DNA of 64,000 bases from Amyloporia xantha (taxonomy: Eukaryota; Basidiomycota; Agaricomycetes; Polyporales; Adustoporiaceae). Location of the stretch: positions 1,426,001 to 1,490,000 of the forward strand of contig JAYKKR010000002.1 of the NCBI GenBank assembly GCA_036971615.1, read 5' to 3'. A program made the position numbers and the translations under genes. The notes under the pieces were generated by a model. It saw nothing but the letters and a program-made list of their open reading frames with translations, did no database searches and had not been told where the DNA came from. Each line of letters opens with the position of its first letter. Positions within the stretch are counted from its first letter, which is position 1. Below, piece after piece: positions 1 through 11,126 of the stretch.

Positions 1-40
1 CACGGGAGAACTTGCATGTTGGTCTACTGACTGTTGACAG

Positions 41-1070
41 ATGACGAAAAATTCCTCTTCAAGCATGAGCTGAAGCCTGAGCAGACGTATGAGTTCTCAA
101 AACGAAATGCACGAGACATCATTGCTGTCGGCTTCAAACTCGAGAAGACGTTCATTTTCAGCGACTACGACTTTGTCGGCGGGGCGTTCTATCGCAACGT
201 CACCAAAATCTCCCGACAAATCACGATCAATCAAGCGAAAGCTACGTTTGGCTTCAACGACTCGTATGCCTCTGCACTATGCTCTCTTCCTGTACAGACC
301 TAATACATGCCTCCAGCGATAACATCGGGAAGATCCACTTCGCCGCTATCCAAGCAGCCCCCTCGTTCTCAAATTCCTTCCCGCAAATCTTTGGCACCGT
401 CTCCAACATTCCGTGCCTCATCCCATGCGCGATCGACCAGGACCCCTACTTCCGTCTCACGCGCGACGTCGCCGCGAAGCTCAAGTACCCTAAGCCCCAC
501 ACTCTGTACTCCAAGTTCTTCCCCGCGCTACAGGGCCCGCAGACGAAGATGAGCGCCTCGGACAGCAACTCGAGCATCTATATGACGGATACTCCGTCGC
601 AGATCAAGAACAAGATCAACAAGCATGGATTCTCGGGTGGTCAGGAGACGGAGGAGGAGCATAGGCGGTTGGGCGGGAATCCCGATGTGGATGTGGCTTA
701 TCAGTATCTGGGCTTCTTCATGGACGACGACGAAGAGTGGGCGAAGATGGGAGAGGTCTGTCATGTTTGGATTGGATATCTAAGCTTGTGGAGAACTGAT
801 CCGTTGGTCGCGTAGGAATACCGTGCGGGACGCTTGCTGACAGGACAACTCAAGGCGATGTGCATCCAGCGCCTACAGGAGTTCGTAAAGGGCTTCCAAG
901 ATGTTAGTTCTCGGTCCCTCCCCTGCTTGCTTCGTTACTGATCAAGCTTGTAACAGCGGAGGGCTCAGGTCACCGAAGAGACGGTTCAGGCGTTCATGGA
1001 TGGTAGCCGCAAGATCGAGCCCATGTTCGGCAAGAGCAAGGCAGCACTTGCATCGTCGGCAAAGCCGTAA
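41..1070 (+). CDS. WRS1: Tryptophanyl-tRNA synthetase, cytoplasmic, 3' part (5' end outside window)
   Basis: Class I aminoacyl-tRNA synthetase that charges tRNA-Trp in the cytosol. Four exons are visible: 41-263, 317-755, 816-902 and 957-1070, with GT-AG introns and a TAA stop. About 287 residues remain. The nucleotide-binding KMSKS loop appears as KMSAS within [15 protein letters not shown], the form usual in eukaryotic TrpRS. It follows the conserved [15 protein letters not shown] segment. The C-terminal helical part ([17 protein letters not shown], then [10 protein letters not shown]) also matches the family. The Rossmann fold with the HIGH-like motif must lie upstream of the window; base 41 enters in mid-codon after an intron acceptor. 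No damage is seen. The family assignment is secure; the exact 5' phase cannot be checked here. Confidence 0.96.
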
Positions 1071-1411
1071 AATGATCCGACGAGTTATTAGAGTTCGAAT
1101 AAGCACGGGCGGGCTGTAAGATGAGAAGACCATGAATTAAGTGTAGATTTATCCCGAATATAAACTTTACAATGATTCATCATGGCATAGGCTTTCGTTT
1201 GCAGATGAGACATTGGCAGGGAATGAAGGTATGGATGGAGACCTTCGACTGCCAGCTGAGCTCCCACGCCCACGAGATAAGTGACCTACGAGGACCCACA
1301 ATGTTTTCTATGAGCGTATACTGCAGCGGAGTGCAGAACCTCCACCGCAGGATAAGACGTGCACCAATTACCGGGCAACCCCGACTACCTGACCTAAGGC
1401 GTACCATCATC
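1071..1411. other. Intergenic spacer between WRS1 and kinase-like copy 1
   Basis: No gene is supported. An open frame runs from 1172 into the next gene, but paralogue comparison places the real start at 1412, so this part is taken as 5' flanking sequence. Confidence 0.6.
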
Positions 1412-3001
1412 ATGAATTCCAGATGCACCTTTGCTCTGCCGTCGTTGCCTGTAAACGGACGGCGATGCAACTCAGCCCCACCATGGTCGATTGAAGATAT
1501 CCTCCCTCATTTTCATTACCGCCTCGCGCCAGGTCAAACCAGGCTGCAACCACTCTACGTGGACTTCCCGCTCGACCAATACTCCCGTATCGTCGATTAT
1601 TATCCATCTCATGTCATATCCGCTACCCGTATCTTGTTCCTTGACGGAACAACCGTCCTCAAGATGATGCAACCTGTTGTGGATGTCCAGGAGATCGTCG
1701 GGAACATGCTTTTGGCTAGCAACGTTGTGCCAGTTCCTCGAGTCCTCCATTCTGGGTACTCAGGAAATTGCAGTTTCGTCTTGATGGAACGAAGCTCAGG
1801 CATCTTGCTCAGTGATATGATCAATCGGTTCGGCTCGTTCGCTACGTCGATGGTTGAACCACAGATAGACGACGTGGTGGGACGACTAGCTACAGTTAGC
1901 CTGTCCCACAACGACTTACAGCCATGGAACATACTCGTGAACCATGATTGGTCAATCCAATCGATTGTCGACTGGGATCAGTGTTGCAGTGTCGCGCACT
2001 CGGCGGAGTACGAGCAAGTGTCACGCTTTTCCTACACGAAAACATGGAACCATATATTCCTCCGTCATTCCCCCGACCGAGTCGGTACACTCTCCGTTAA
2101 TCCAGTAGACGGTTCAAAGGCGTTCGGACGGTCCACTTGTCCTCCGGCAAAAATTTTCCATTATCCGAGGAGCCCAACTCAAAGCCCCGTCAGGTCTCCT
2201 TTCCCGAGAGCCGGCAGCATACTGCGACTTCCCAGCGGCTCAGTGAACAATCGAAGGATTGCAGTGTTCCTGTTCCCAAGCCCATTTTCCTTTCCGGAAC
2301 ACGCCGTTTCCCCCTTGGTCTCTGCTTGTCGTAGTGGCATCTTCTCGCATGCATCGATATGCGCGGTCTTTGCGCCAGTCAGCCTTTCGCAGGAGACGCG
2401 CAACAAATTGGCAACCTGCCAATCTCCTGCGGGTTTTTGTCTACAGGCAGGGAAGCCGCTCTATCACGAGGTGGAGCGTGAACGTGCTCTCACCAGATTA
2501 ATCCAGCTACGACCTCATGTGGTGCATGCAGTAAATCCTCCCAGCTCATATGTCCAGGATCTCCTCTAGATGTGCCGGGTTCCCCACAGACTTGAGCGTC
2601 GCGCGATTCCTACCTATTTAGTGCGAGTGCAGACTCAGCCAGAGATCCACGATTCTGTTCGGAAAGAGTTTACTTCCGAGCAGGTGGTGGACGGCATTCC
2701 AGGAGGGTACGACCGTGATTTACATTCCGCGGTTCGCGTCAGCGCATACCATGTTAGATCCAGCGACGAGCGTGAGATCGTAACCCATGTGACAGCCTTA
2801 GGGAGCGAGAAGAACGATAGGGTTGTCAGAGGTTCTATACAACTTGATGAATGCAAAGCGGCATACGGAGGGGTATGTGCTCTGCTCAGGAAATACGAGG
2901 TGAGATTTTACCTTCATGAAGTTATGCAATTTGCGCTTATCGTTTACTGGTATTTACAGAGAAATCTGGCAAAGAAAAAGTTTGCAGACAGCAGAAAGTG
3001 A
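1412..3001 (+). pseudogene. APH/kinase-like paralogue 1, interrupted by an in-frame TAG
   Basis: First of three paralogues. The start at 1412 is chosen because MNSRCTF...LPVNGRRCNSAPPW aligns with the starts of the other two copies. The first part resembles a small-molecule (aminoglycoside/choline) kinase fold. It has a VLKM lysine, an LMERSSG hinge, a catalytic loop HNDLQPWNILV (the other copies read HNDLHPGNI) and a metal-binding aspartate in IVDWD. A TAG at 2567-2569 replaces the Gln codon (CAG or CAA) found in the other two copies just before CRVPH. This cuts the product to 385 residues. The frame then continues open through the conserved C-terminal region to a last intron at 2900-2959 and a final exon 2960-3001. 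The substrate is unknown. It is probably a recent pseudogene, but a truncated kinase or a base error is possible. Confidence 0.75.
2900..2959 (+). other. Frame-preserving last intron of kinase-like copy 1
   Basis: GTGAGA donor and TTTACAG acceptor. It is 60 nt with no in-frame stop, so retention would add 20 mostly hydrophobic residues instead of ending the protein. Confidence 0.65.
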
Positions 3002-3440
3002 TGTGGCTGGACACTTGCCGTTCAGTTTTTTTGTAGCCTTAGGTCGCACGTCCTAAGGTCTGTAGTTATACGTGTGATGACATAGCACCGTCCATATGCA
3101 CGGTGAATTATGAATTTGAATTTATATAGCTAGATCACCACTGTCCGTTCAAGCTTAAAGCTCAAGTTCTCAAGTTCGTGAAGTTAGACATGAATGGCCT
3201 TCCCATGCCATATGATCAACGTTGCTCGTCGAAGGAAGCCGTATGTCATCTCTGCCGCTGGGGCAAACCTCGCCTGTAGAAGGCTGTAGAATGGAGCGAG
3301 ATCGCACCTTGACCTTATGTCTTGAAGGTTCCAATTTCCAAATACCGAGCAGCCTGCGCACGAGCGGTGATTCTAGTGCAATCGCAACGCCGGTGGTATT
3401 TTTGACAATCAATTATATGGATTGAAATGTATAGTTAACC
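3002..3440. other. Intergenic spacer between convergent kinase-like copies 1 and 2
   Basis: Holds the 3' flanks of two convergent genes. A short perfect hairpin (CCTTAGG arms around 3036-3058) is present. No ORF or repeat of note is seen. Confidence 0.5.
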
Positions 3441-5075
3441 CTAGGACGACATCTCTAAAAGGGAATCTACTAGCTCCGGAGATACATTGGCGCGTCTCCT
3501 AGCTAGCTTGGTCCTCTCGTAATCATTTCACATATACATTTGTTATCAGCAGCAAAAAGCCAATGCAACAGTACAACTTACCTCGACTTCATTGAGTAAA
3601 GCTCCTACTCCCTCGTGAACAGCCTTGCGCTCACTGTCTCGAAGTAATGCTTCAATCCGCTTGTCGTCCGGCTCGCTATCCAAATGCGTGACATGGCAGA
3701 CGATCTTATACTCGGTGTCCAGAGTAACATGGTATGCTGTCACTCGAATGGCGCAATGTGAATTACGATCAGAGCCCCCCGAAGTCGTGCTCTTCGTAAG
3801 CCTCGTGGTGTTTGTCAATCCAATAACTTCATCCAGCGACCGCAACTCGGGCTTCGTGCGAACGCGCATAAAATATGGGAAAATGGCACCGTCTCTGAGA
3901 TCATGAGGGACTCTGCACATTTGGCGCAAATCCCGGATGTAGCTGCGGGGAGGGTTCATAGCGAGCACCATATGTGGACGTAGCTGGACCAGCTTGGTGA
4001 GAACGCGCCTACGTTCGATCTCATGGTGAAGCGGCTTTCCAGACTGTATATGACAGTCAGGAAGCATATGACAGGTTGCCATATTATGCATCGTTTCGGA
4101 TTTGAGGCTCCCTTCTGAGAATATAGCGCAGATAGACGCTTGGAAGAAAACGCCACTTCGACAACCATCGATCAAGGGAGAGATAACATGTTCAGAGGAA
4201 GAAAAGGGACTTCGGAATAGCAAAATGGCTATCCTTCGGTCATCGGTTGAGATAACTGGGAGCAGGGACTTCTGGACCGTCGAGGGTGAAGTAAAATCGG
4301 AGGCTCGCACGATCCTTCTAGGAAAGCCAAAAGATTGAGGCCAAGGAAAAGTGGACTGAACGAATGCCTTTGACCCGTCAACGGGATTCATAGAAAGAGT
4401 GCCGACGCGATCGAGCGAATGGCGTAGGAAAATATGATTCCAAATCTCCATGTAGCGACTGCGGAGCCTTAGCTCATATTCTGCTGAGTGCTCGATGCTC
4501 GAACATCGGTCCCAATCAATAATCAATTGAATTGACCAATCGTCGTCCACGAGTATATTTCCTGGGTGCAGATCGTTATGGGCAAGACCCACCGCAGCCA
4601 ACTGCTCCACGACGGTGGCCAATTGAGATTCGATCATAGAGGCGGCGAAAATGCCGAATTGACGAATCAAGCTGGTGAGCCCAATGCCAGACCCTCGTTC
4701 CATGAGGATGTAACTGCAATTGCCGGAATATCCGTGATCAAAGACTCGAGGGGTCGGCACAACAGCACTAGCCAATCTCATATTCTCCACGATTGCTTGA
4801 ACGTCTACGACAGGTGGCATCATCTTCAGGACCAATTTCTCATCGAGGATGAGAACACGAGTAGAGGCTATTATCTCTGGAGGATAGACATCAATGATGC
4901 GAGAATACCCGTCCAGTCCAGAATCGACATATAGAGGTTGTAGACTTATGTCGCCCGGTACAAGGCGATAGTAGAAGGCAGGTTTAACATCCTTGAGTGA
5001 CCACGGCGGTGCAGAGTTGCATCTGCGTCCGTTCGCAGGTAACGAGGGCGCAGCAAAAGTGCATTTGGAATCCAT
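3441..5075 (-). CDS. APH/kinase-like protein, paralogue 2 (intact)
   Basis: The best-preserved member of the cluster: exon 5075-3582, intron 3581-3516 (GTAAGT donor), exon 3515-3441, about 522 residues. It contains a kinase-like fold with Lys84 in VLKMM, a likely helix-C Glu97, the hinge ILMERGSGIGL and the catalytic loop AHNDLHPGNILV (Asp168, Asn173). LIIDWD (Asp187) supplies the metal-binding aspartate. This pattern fits the aminoglycoside/choline phosphotransferase (APH) family of the protein-kinase-like clan. Residues about 270-500 form a second region shared by all three copies (ERRRVLTKLVQLRPHM, then CRVPHDL) that I do not recognise. There is no signal peptide or membrane segment. An upstream ATG at 5099 is possible but the paralogues support 5075. 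The substrate is unknown and small-molecule kinase activity is inference. Confidence 0.8.
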
Positions 5076-5466
5076 ATTGAAGGAATTCGTCATGTTCAAT
5101 GTGCTGAGGGTGACAGATTTAGTTCGTTGTGTTTTATAGTCTAGGGCGAAACGGGGCTGCTAAGTGTGGCGCACCGGTCGAAATCATTTGTGAACTCTGC
5201 CACAGTAGGGCCCAACGAGCTGCATATCCTTAAGCCTAGCCAGACCCGCAAGTCAGTCGTTTGGACACGTCATCCTCGATAGGGCAACACTAAAATACCT
5301 CGATATGAGATTGAAACCTCGAATGGTCTGGGAACGAGCCTTCCCACAGGCTGCAGGCTGCCGCCACAACAACGTTTATCATGCACATGGCCCCACTACA
5401 TTATAATAGCACTGTATCTCTTGCTCCTCCTCATCGGATATCCTCCTCTTGAGTAAGAACTCTGTG
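5076..5466. other. Divergent spacer between kinase-like copies 2 and 3
   Basis: Copies 2 (minus) and 3 (plus) start on either side, so this 391-bp stretch must hold both promoters. No recognisable element was found. Confidence 0.5.
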
Positions 5467-7290
5467 ATGAATGCCGAAAGCAGGTTCACGGTCCCGTCGT
5501 TACCTGTGAACGGGCGAAGATGTGTCGGAGATTTCCAGACCGGTTTGCAATGGTTTGTAATGGCACTCAATGTCTAAGCGTTTTCGGCTCGATTGCAATT
5601 CATCACAATCACTGTGACGCCGTTGCAATGCCATTGCAATGCCATTGTAATGACCGTGATGACTTTATAAGGCAATTGTAATGGAAATTCGTGCTCAAAA
5701 TGAGTCACAATGTCACTCAATGTTATCGCAATATTTCGAGATTGCAATTGACGCAGGAAACTTCCGACATGCAGTTCAGCCCCGCCGTGGTCTCTGAAGG
5801 ATATTCGTCCTTTTTTCCACTTCAGACTTGCATCGGGACAAAATAAGCCTGCGGCTCTCTACGTGGACTTTCCGTTGGATGACTATCCTACTGCAGTCGA
5901 TGTCATTCCACCCAATGTCATTTCCTCTACTCGCGTCCTATTTCTTGACAAGAAAACCGTCTTGAAAATGATGCCACCAATCGTGGACGTTCGAAAAATT
6001 GTGGACAACATGCTCTTGGCAAGCACTGTGGTACCCGTACCTCGCATTCTTCGCTATGGATATTCGGGGAACTGCTCTTATATGATAATAGAACGGAGCT
6101 CAGGTTTTCTGCTCGCTTCGTTGATACATCGATTTGGCTGGTCCGCCGCATTACTGCTCGAAAGCCAGATAGATTCTGTCCTAAGGCGGCTTTCGAGAGT
6201 GGGCCTTTCCCATAACGATTTACATCCAGGAAATATTTTCGTGGACACCGACTGGTCAATCAAAATGATCATCGACTGGGACCAAGCCTCTACGATTGAA
6301 CGCTCCGCAGAGTACGAGCTGATGGTCAGACGTGCCAACTTGCAACCTTGGACTCACGTCTTCCTGCGCCACTCACTTGACCGAGTAGGGACTCTTTCTA
6401 TGAATCCGGTCGACGGTCGTGTAGCATTCGGTCGCACCAATTTTCCTCTACCAGAGCCTTTCGGAACGCCTAGACCCACATCACGGATTACATCTGTCCT
6501 CACTGATTCACAACAAGTAGAATGGCCATTGCGACTCCCCAGTGCTCCAGTCGATAGTCGGCGGATAGCAATATTGCTTTTCCCACTTGCCTATTCATCT
6601 CCAGGCGACATCATCTCCTCTTTGATTCACGGTTGCCGCAAGGGCGATCTCTCTCCTGCCTATATTTGTGCCGCATTCTGTCCAATGAGTCTTATGCCGG
6701 AGACTTCTGCTAGGCTGGCGAGCTGTCGTGCTGGGTGTTACGTACGCGCAGGACGACCGCTGGACCATGAGGTAGAACGGAGGTGTGCACTCACCAAACT
6801 CATTCAGCTGCGACCTCATGTCATCGCTGCAGTCAATCCTCCCAGCATTTACACTCAAGAGCTACGTCAGGTGTGCCGAGTGCCCCATGGTTTGAAGCCA
6901 CACGGGATTTTCCCATACCTCCTGCGCGTGCGCACAAAATTCGAAGCTCGGGAATCATCACAGGGCACAGCCAAATCAAAGGCTTCCGCGAGAGCAATAA
7001 CCTTTGATCGTGCCGCGCATTCCGCCGTCAAAGTGACGGCGAACCATGTCACCCTCGACTACGAGCAGGAGATTGTGCGCAAAGTAACGCGGTTAGAAGA
7101 CGAGCCTGATGATAAGCAGCTAAGAAGGACACTTCGCAAGAGAGAATGCAAAATAGCTTACCATGGAGTTGGTCTTTTGCTGCGCGAAATAGAGGTGAGT
7201 AATTATAGTGTTGATTTCAATTGCGGTTGCTTACCATCCCCACATCGTCAGGCCAATATAACAAGGCGAGCCCAGCAAGAGGGTGTATAG
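5467..7290 (+). pseudogene. APH/kinase-like paralogue 3, first exon split by a small inverted-repeat element
   Basis: The start ATG at 5467 and the first 18 codons (MNAESRFTVPSLPVNGRR) match the other copies. The reading frame is then interrupted by the element at 5523-5769 and resumes in the same frame at 5770 (CSSAPPWSLKDIRPFF). From there it is open to the last intron (7195-7251, 57 nt, no in-frame stop) and a TAG at 7290. The catalytic features are intact: VLKMMPPIVDV lysine, HNDLHPGNIF catalytic loop, MIIDWD. The C-terminal region with LIQLRPHV and CRVPHGL is also intact. Without the element it would encode roughly 490 residues. The inserted DNA carries several in-frame stops, so it is inactive unless the element is spliced out (GTTTGT at 5553 with CGCAG ending 5756 would be in frame). 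Confidence 0.78.
5523..5769. mobile_element. Small non-autonomous inverted-repeat element (MITE-like) in kinase-like copy 3
   Basis: A 247-bp insertion. Its ends form an imperfect 14-bp inverted repeat (TGTCGGAGATTTCC against TGTCGGAAGTTTCC). It is flanked by a TG duplication at 5521-5522 and 5770-5771; the last base of the repeat also allows an ATG reading. The inside is built from many ATTGCAAT and TTGTAATG words and encodes nothing. Comparison with paralogues 1 and 2 shows that the clean site would read through as GRRCxSAPPW. The superfamily is unknown. Confidence 0.75.
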
Positions 7291-7825
7291 TTACTGTGAA
7301 GGTAGTTCCCTTCAACTGCAAGATGTTTCTGGCCCCCATAGCCCGCGGCACTTCGGGCATTAAACAATCAAGCTACTTTCATTATGCTCGTATTATGCTC
7401 GTTCTGGCGTGGAGCTATACCGTTTATGTACCGTGCATGACGTAACGAGGCCCGAATATTATCGTGCTTCGTCTTGTTACCCCCAATTCCTCGGTCAATG
7501 CTTCTTCGACTTCAAATGAGCTATGTCCGACTGCGCGCTATATTGCAAATTTCCACACACCAGTTGCTAGCGCCCCTGCGTAGCAATATATTGATGTCAT
7601 AACAAACCAACAGATTCCCAAGGTGTCTTGGGGCGTACCTGCATCTCATTGTCGCTCGCACTAGCTATAGGCGATCAAACTTAAATATGACTTATGGGAT
7701 CCTTCAGACGATCATAATCAAGGCGTCACCTTGCGACGTCAACGAGAGCCCTGTATTCATTGCTGCATATATTTCGACAACGGTCGACATGTCATTCTCA
7801 CCCTACATATAAGGCCCACTTTGGT
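7291..7825. other. Intergenic spacer between convergent genes
   Basis: Lies between the ends of kinase-like copy 3 and the carboxypeptidase. No gene, repeat or RNA could be supported. Confidence 0.5.
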
Positions 7826-10026
7826 CTAAAACTCTATCCCAGCTAACCACCGCTTTACCATTTCCAGCGACTGCTTAGGCGTGTCATACGGAACCTGGAG
7901 AGTAAAGACAGTCAACGATAACCCTAGACATGCAATTGGAACTCAACACATACCATGTGTCCAGCTCCGTCGAGCGTGACAAACGTGAACGGACCGGCAC
8001 TTCTAGTCAGGCCAGCTACTGCACCATCCACCTCCCATTCTCTCAACGGCTCCGCCGCAAAAGCCTCCTGTCCGGTCCACTCCAACGCCAGAGTCATCCG
8101 CTCGTTCCCGACCTGATGTATGATTTTGAATCAGGAGACTATAAGACGGACAACGCAGGACAGCTCATACCCAATTGCATATCCAGTCGTTGGCGCCTAC
8201 GTAGATAAGAGCACGAATACCGCGCTCAAGGAGCGCCGCGATGTAAAACTGGGTAGGGAACATGGAGTCGTCGGCTGCGTGGAAAGCGGCATTGACTTGG
8301 TGATTGCAGCTGCTGAAGTTTGCAGTGATGGAGGGGTCTACACCCAGAACCGAGCGGATGTCCGGCCTGTCGAGATAAGAACCAATCGCCCTACACAAGC
8401 CATCATCGTCAGTCATCGCTGAGACAGTCTCAAGAATGCTTAGATTACTTGGTGATGGGATAGCAAAGAGTCTCTGAGATGGGCCCATCGCTGCAAGCAT
8501 GCGGATAGGAATCAGCAAACACAGTACATGTCAGATTTCAGTATAACTCACCAAAGCTTGCTGATATCATACGGGTTGTATCCTTGTTCGGATTAATAGG
8601 ATGCCTCCACAAGATCAACGACATAACTTACCAGTGGCATAGAACGGAACCGATATTTCTGACTGGCAGAAGAGACTAGCGGCCTCACAGCCAATGCTGT
8701 CGAATTGGTCTACACACGACTCCTGCATCCATTTCTCGCAACGGGTCACCTAGTGACGTTGGATTTAATCAACGACTCAATGAGAGACAGAAAATTTACT
8801 TACAGCTTGCTTCATGCGCACGCAAGAACTGACAGCGACATGATGAGACAAGTCAGCATGTAGGGAGGCGATAAACCTACGTGATGTCTTGTACCGGTGC
8901 AACAGACATAGGCTTGCACTGCATGTCATAGTACGACGATGTCATAGTGGCCCAATCCGTGCATCCGTTTCCTAAAATAGGATCAGTATACCTGCGCGAC
9001 GGTGAAACCGCAGTACAGACCTATCATGACAGACGTCAGGTTGATAGGCGTCATACCCGCCTCTACGAGCTTTACGTTTTGGTCATATACTTCCGACGCA
9101 AATACGGGAATATACCGGCCCTGATCGTCATTCTCAGAACTGACTTCTCGCTGCATCAATGTAAAAGCGAATTACTCACACCATACGACTCTCCGGCCAT
9201 GTGGAAAGCGCGGCCCTTAAACTTGCTGAAGTGCTCAAAGAAGATCGCGACGAAAGCGGCAATATCCTTGGCTGCCTCTGGGGTTGTACTCTGGAGAGCC
9301 CGACTCTGAGCTTCCAGAACAGAAGAATACCACGCGCACTTACGACTGTCTCACCGTACTCGGCGTACGAGAAACCTACACCAATGGGCTGGTCGATGAA
9401 GAAAATATTGGCATTCTCGTTCCAAGAGTAGGGATTGAACGTGGCAGCATCAGGGTTCGTCACTCTGCAAGGACCTGTTCCGATATGTTTCATTATCAAT
9501 ATCTCAGACATAACCAATCATATCAGTCCATAAGTACAGACCTAGTTCCATGAAAAGTCCCAAAGACGAGGAGCATCCAGGACCACCATTTGTCCAGAAG
9601 ATAACGTCGTCCTTGTCCGGGTCACTCCTGCTCTCGAAGAAATAGAAGAACAAGTGTCGAGCTTGAATATCGATGTATCCAGTGTATGCCCTTCATATGC
9701 GGTTGAATCTACCAGCCGAAAGTCATCTAGTCGGAAGCTTACCCCACAGTGCCATCACAGAAGTCAGACTTCTTGATCCGGACATTATATGTCGGGAACG
9801 CGGGATGGCTGAGGGTCGTGAAGTCTGAGGTAGACAGGACATTCAAATCCTCGACTGGGGTGAATAGCCCAGCATCATAGGAATCATAAGTGCCTGCCGT
9901 GTTTACGCCAGCATAAATATCCCCTTGAGACACTGCCTGGTTGGACAGTGACTGCAGGAATGGCCGCTGCGCAGCGGTCGTAGCGACTGCAAAGCCGAGT
10001 AGACTCAGTAAAGGGGTTGAGAACAT
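7826..10026 (-). CDS. Serine carboxypeptidase, S10 family (carboxypeptidase Y-like)
   Basis: Removes C-terminal amino acids from peptides in an acid compartment or outside the cell. I read 13 exons, the first 10026-9743, the last holding [19 protein letters not shown] and a TAG at 7826. [20 protein letters not shown] is a clear signal peptide, followed by a short propeptide-like stretch. The S10 triad is complete: Ser in MAGESYG (about 9185), Asp in [10 protein letters not shown] (about 8195), His in DGAGHMVP, split by an intron at about 7952. The oxyanion/substrate segment [14 protein letters not shown] (about 9580) and [14 protein letters not shown] are also present. There are about 510 residues, the usual length. 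It could be vacuolar (Prc1-like) or secreted; the sequence does not decide. No breaks seen. Confidence 0.93.
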
Positions 10027-10415
10027 GGCGGTCCTTGCTCACAGTCCCCTGGCAAGATTCCAGCTGTGTTTATGAGGATCGACTGGCACCCTGTTCCTGG
10101 AGGACAGTGATAGTGAACACATGCAACCAGCCCACGATAACGAGGATAGTCGCCGAAACGCGATCACATGACCGTCATATTATTCATGATCATTCCGTCA
10201 ACGGCGATCCGCTCGTGTCTGCTCTCGGAAACAAACGATGAAACCGCAATATTCCCATTCTACACGTGTTCCTCTCTGTATACATTGTGCCCCAGAACCC
10301 AAGATAAAAGATTACAATCCCTGCGAGGAACAAACACATCATATGTCCTAGACCCTGACTAGACCCGATAACACTTGAACCACGAAATCACGAAACCCGG
10401 AAACCCTCGATGATT
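10027..10415. other. Intergenic spacer upstream of the carboxypeptidase
   Basis: Promoter region of the carboxypeptidase and 3' flank of the DUF6593 gene. No gene seen. Confidence 0.5.
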
Positions 10416-11126
10416 TCAACCCTCAATCCCTCCACCTTCCCCTGGATCCTCATCATGCTCAGAGACTCGCACAGCGAGATGGTCAGTAACTCGATCACGT
10501 CGTTTCTTCTCCATGATCATGAAGGTGATGACGATCATGTCGACATTCAGTGTCGACGGTTGTATTTGGAGATACCACTTTTTCTCTCCACGGAAAAAAC
10601 CGTCCATGACCAGGTCCTGGGTGAAACGTGCAATTTCTTTGCCCGTGGTGTGGTTGCTCAACTGCAGATACGTCCTTCAGTCCCCCACGCGGGTGTAGCA
10701 CCCTTGATAGTACTGACCACAGAGCCGATGCCCTTCACCTCCTTCCAGCGGTATACTTCGTCGTCGTCACCAAGGAAGTAACGCGTCCTTTAGACTAGTG
10801 TCAGAAGCACGATCTGCGGAAGGTATGTAGAGGAACACTCACGGGCTGAAGCGATTTCCCAACTTATAAAGCAGCTCTTTCACCAGAAGCTCCTGGTCTG
10901 ACCCGTCAAACACCTTGCTACGCACAATGGGATGTGACCCCCATCTTCGCCATTCGACTTCTGCAACGATGCTTTTGCTCTCCGTGTCCGCTGGCCTTCT
11001 GATGAAAGACACGGCCGGCCCTCTGAAGGCTTGCGATTTTCTCGTCGTGATCTGGTAGTGAGCGACACCGTCCGCAGAGACGAGCGTCGTGTGCTCGGGA
11101 TCATTGGGAACCAGATAGAGATTCAT
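10416..11126 (-). CDS. DUF6593 family protein
   Basis: A small basidiomycete protein family of unknown function. Three exons: 11126-10843, 10787-10718 and 10661-10416, about 199 residues. Family hallmarks are MNLYLVPNDPEHT at the start, VEWRRWGSHPIV, a short FLGDDDEVYRWKEV block and the C-terminal LDMIVxTFxxxEKKRRDR-type motif, here NVDMIVITFMIMEKKRRDR. The start was placed at 11126 because the longer upstream frame runs through what looks like a CTGCAG acceptor of a 5'UTR intron. The second intron (56 nt, GTCAGT donor) is inferred from the frame change and family pattern. There is no signal peptide or membrane segment. The C-terminal tail EDPGEGGGIEG is low complexity. Confidence 0.85.

Noticed and set aside
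3036..3058. Short perfect hairpin with CCTTAGG arms
   Set aside because: It resembles a bacterial terminator only by shape. In this nuclear context it has no supported role.
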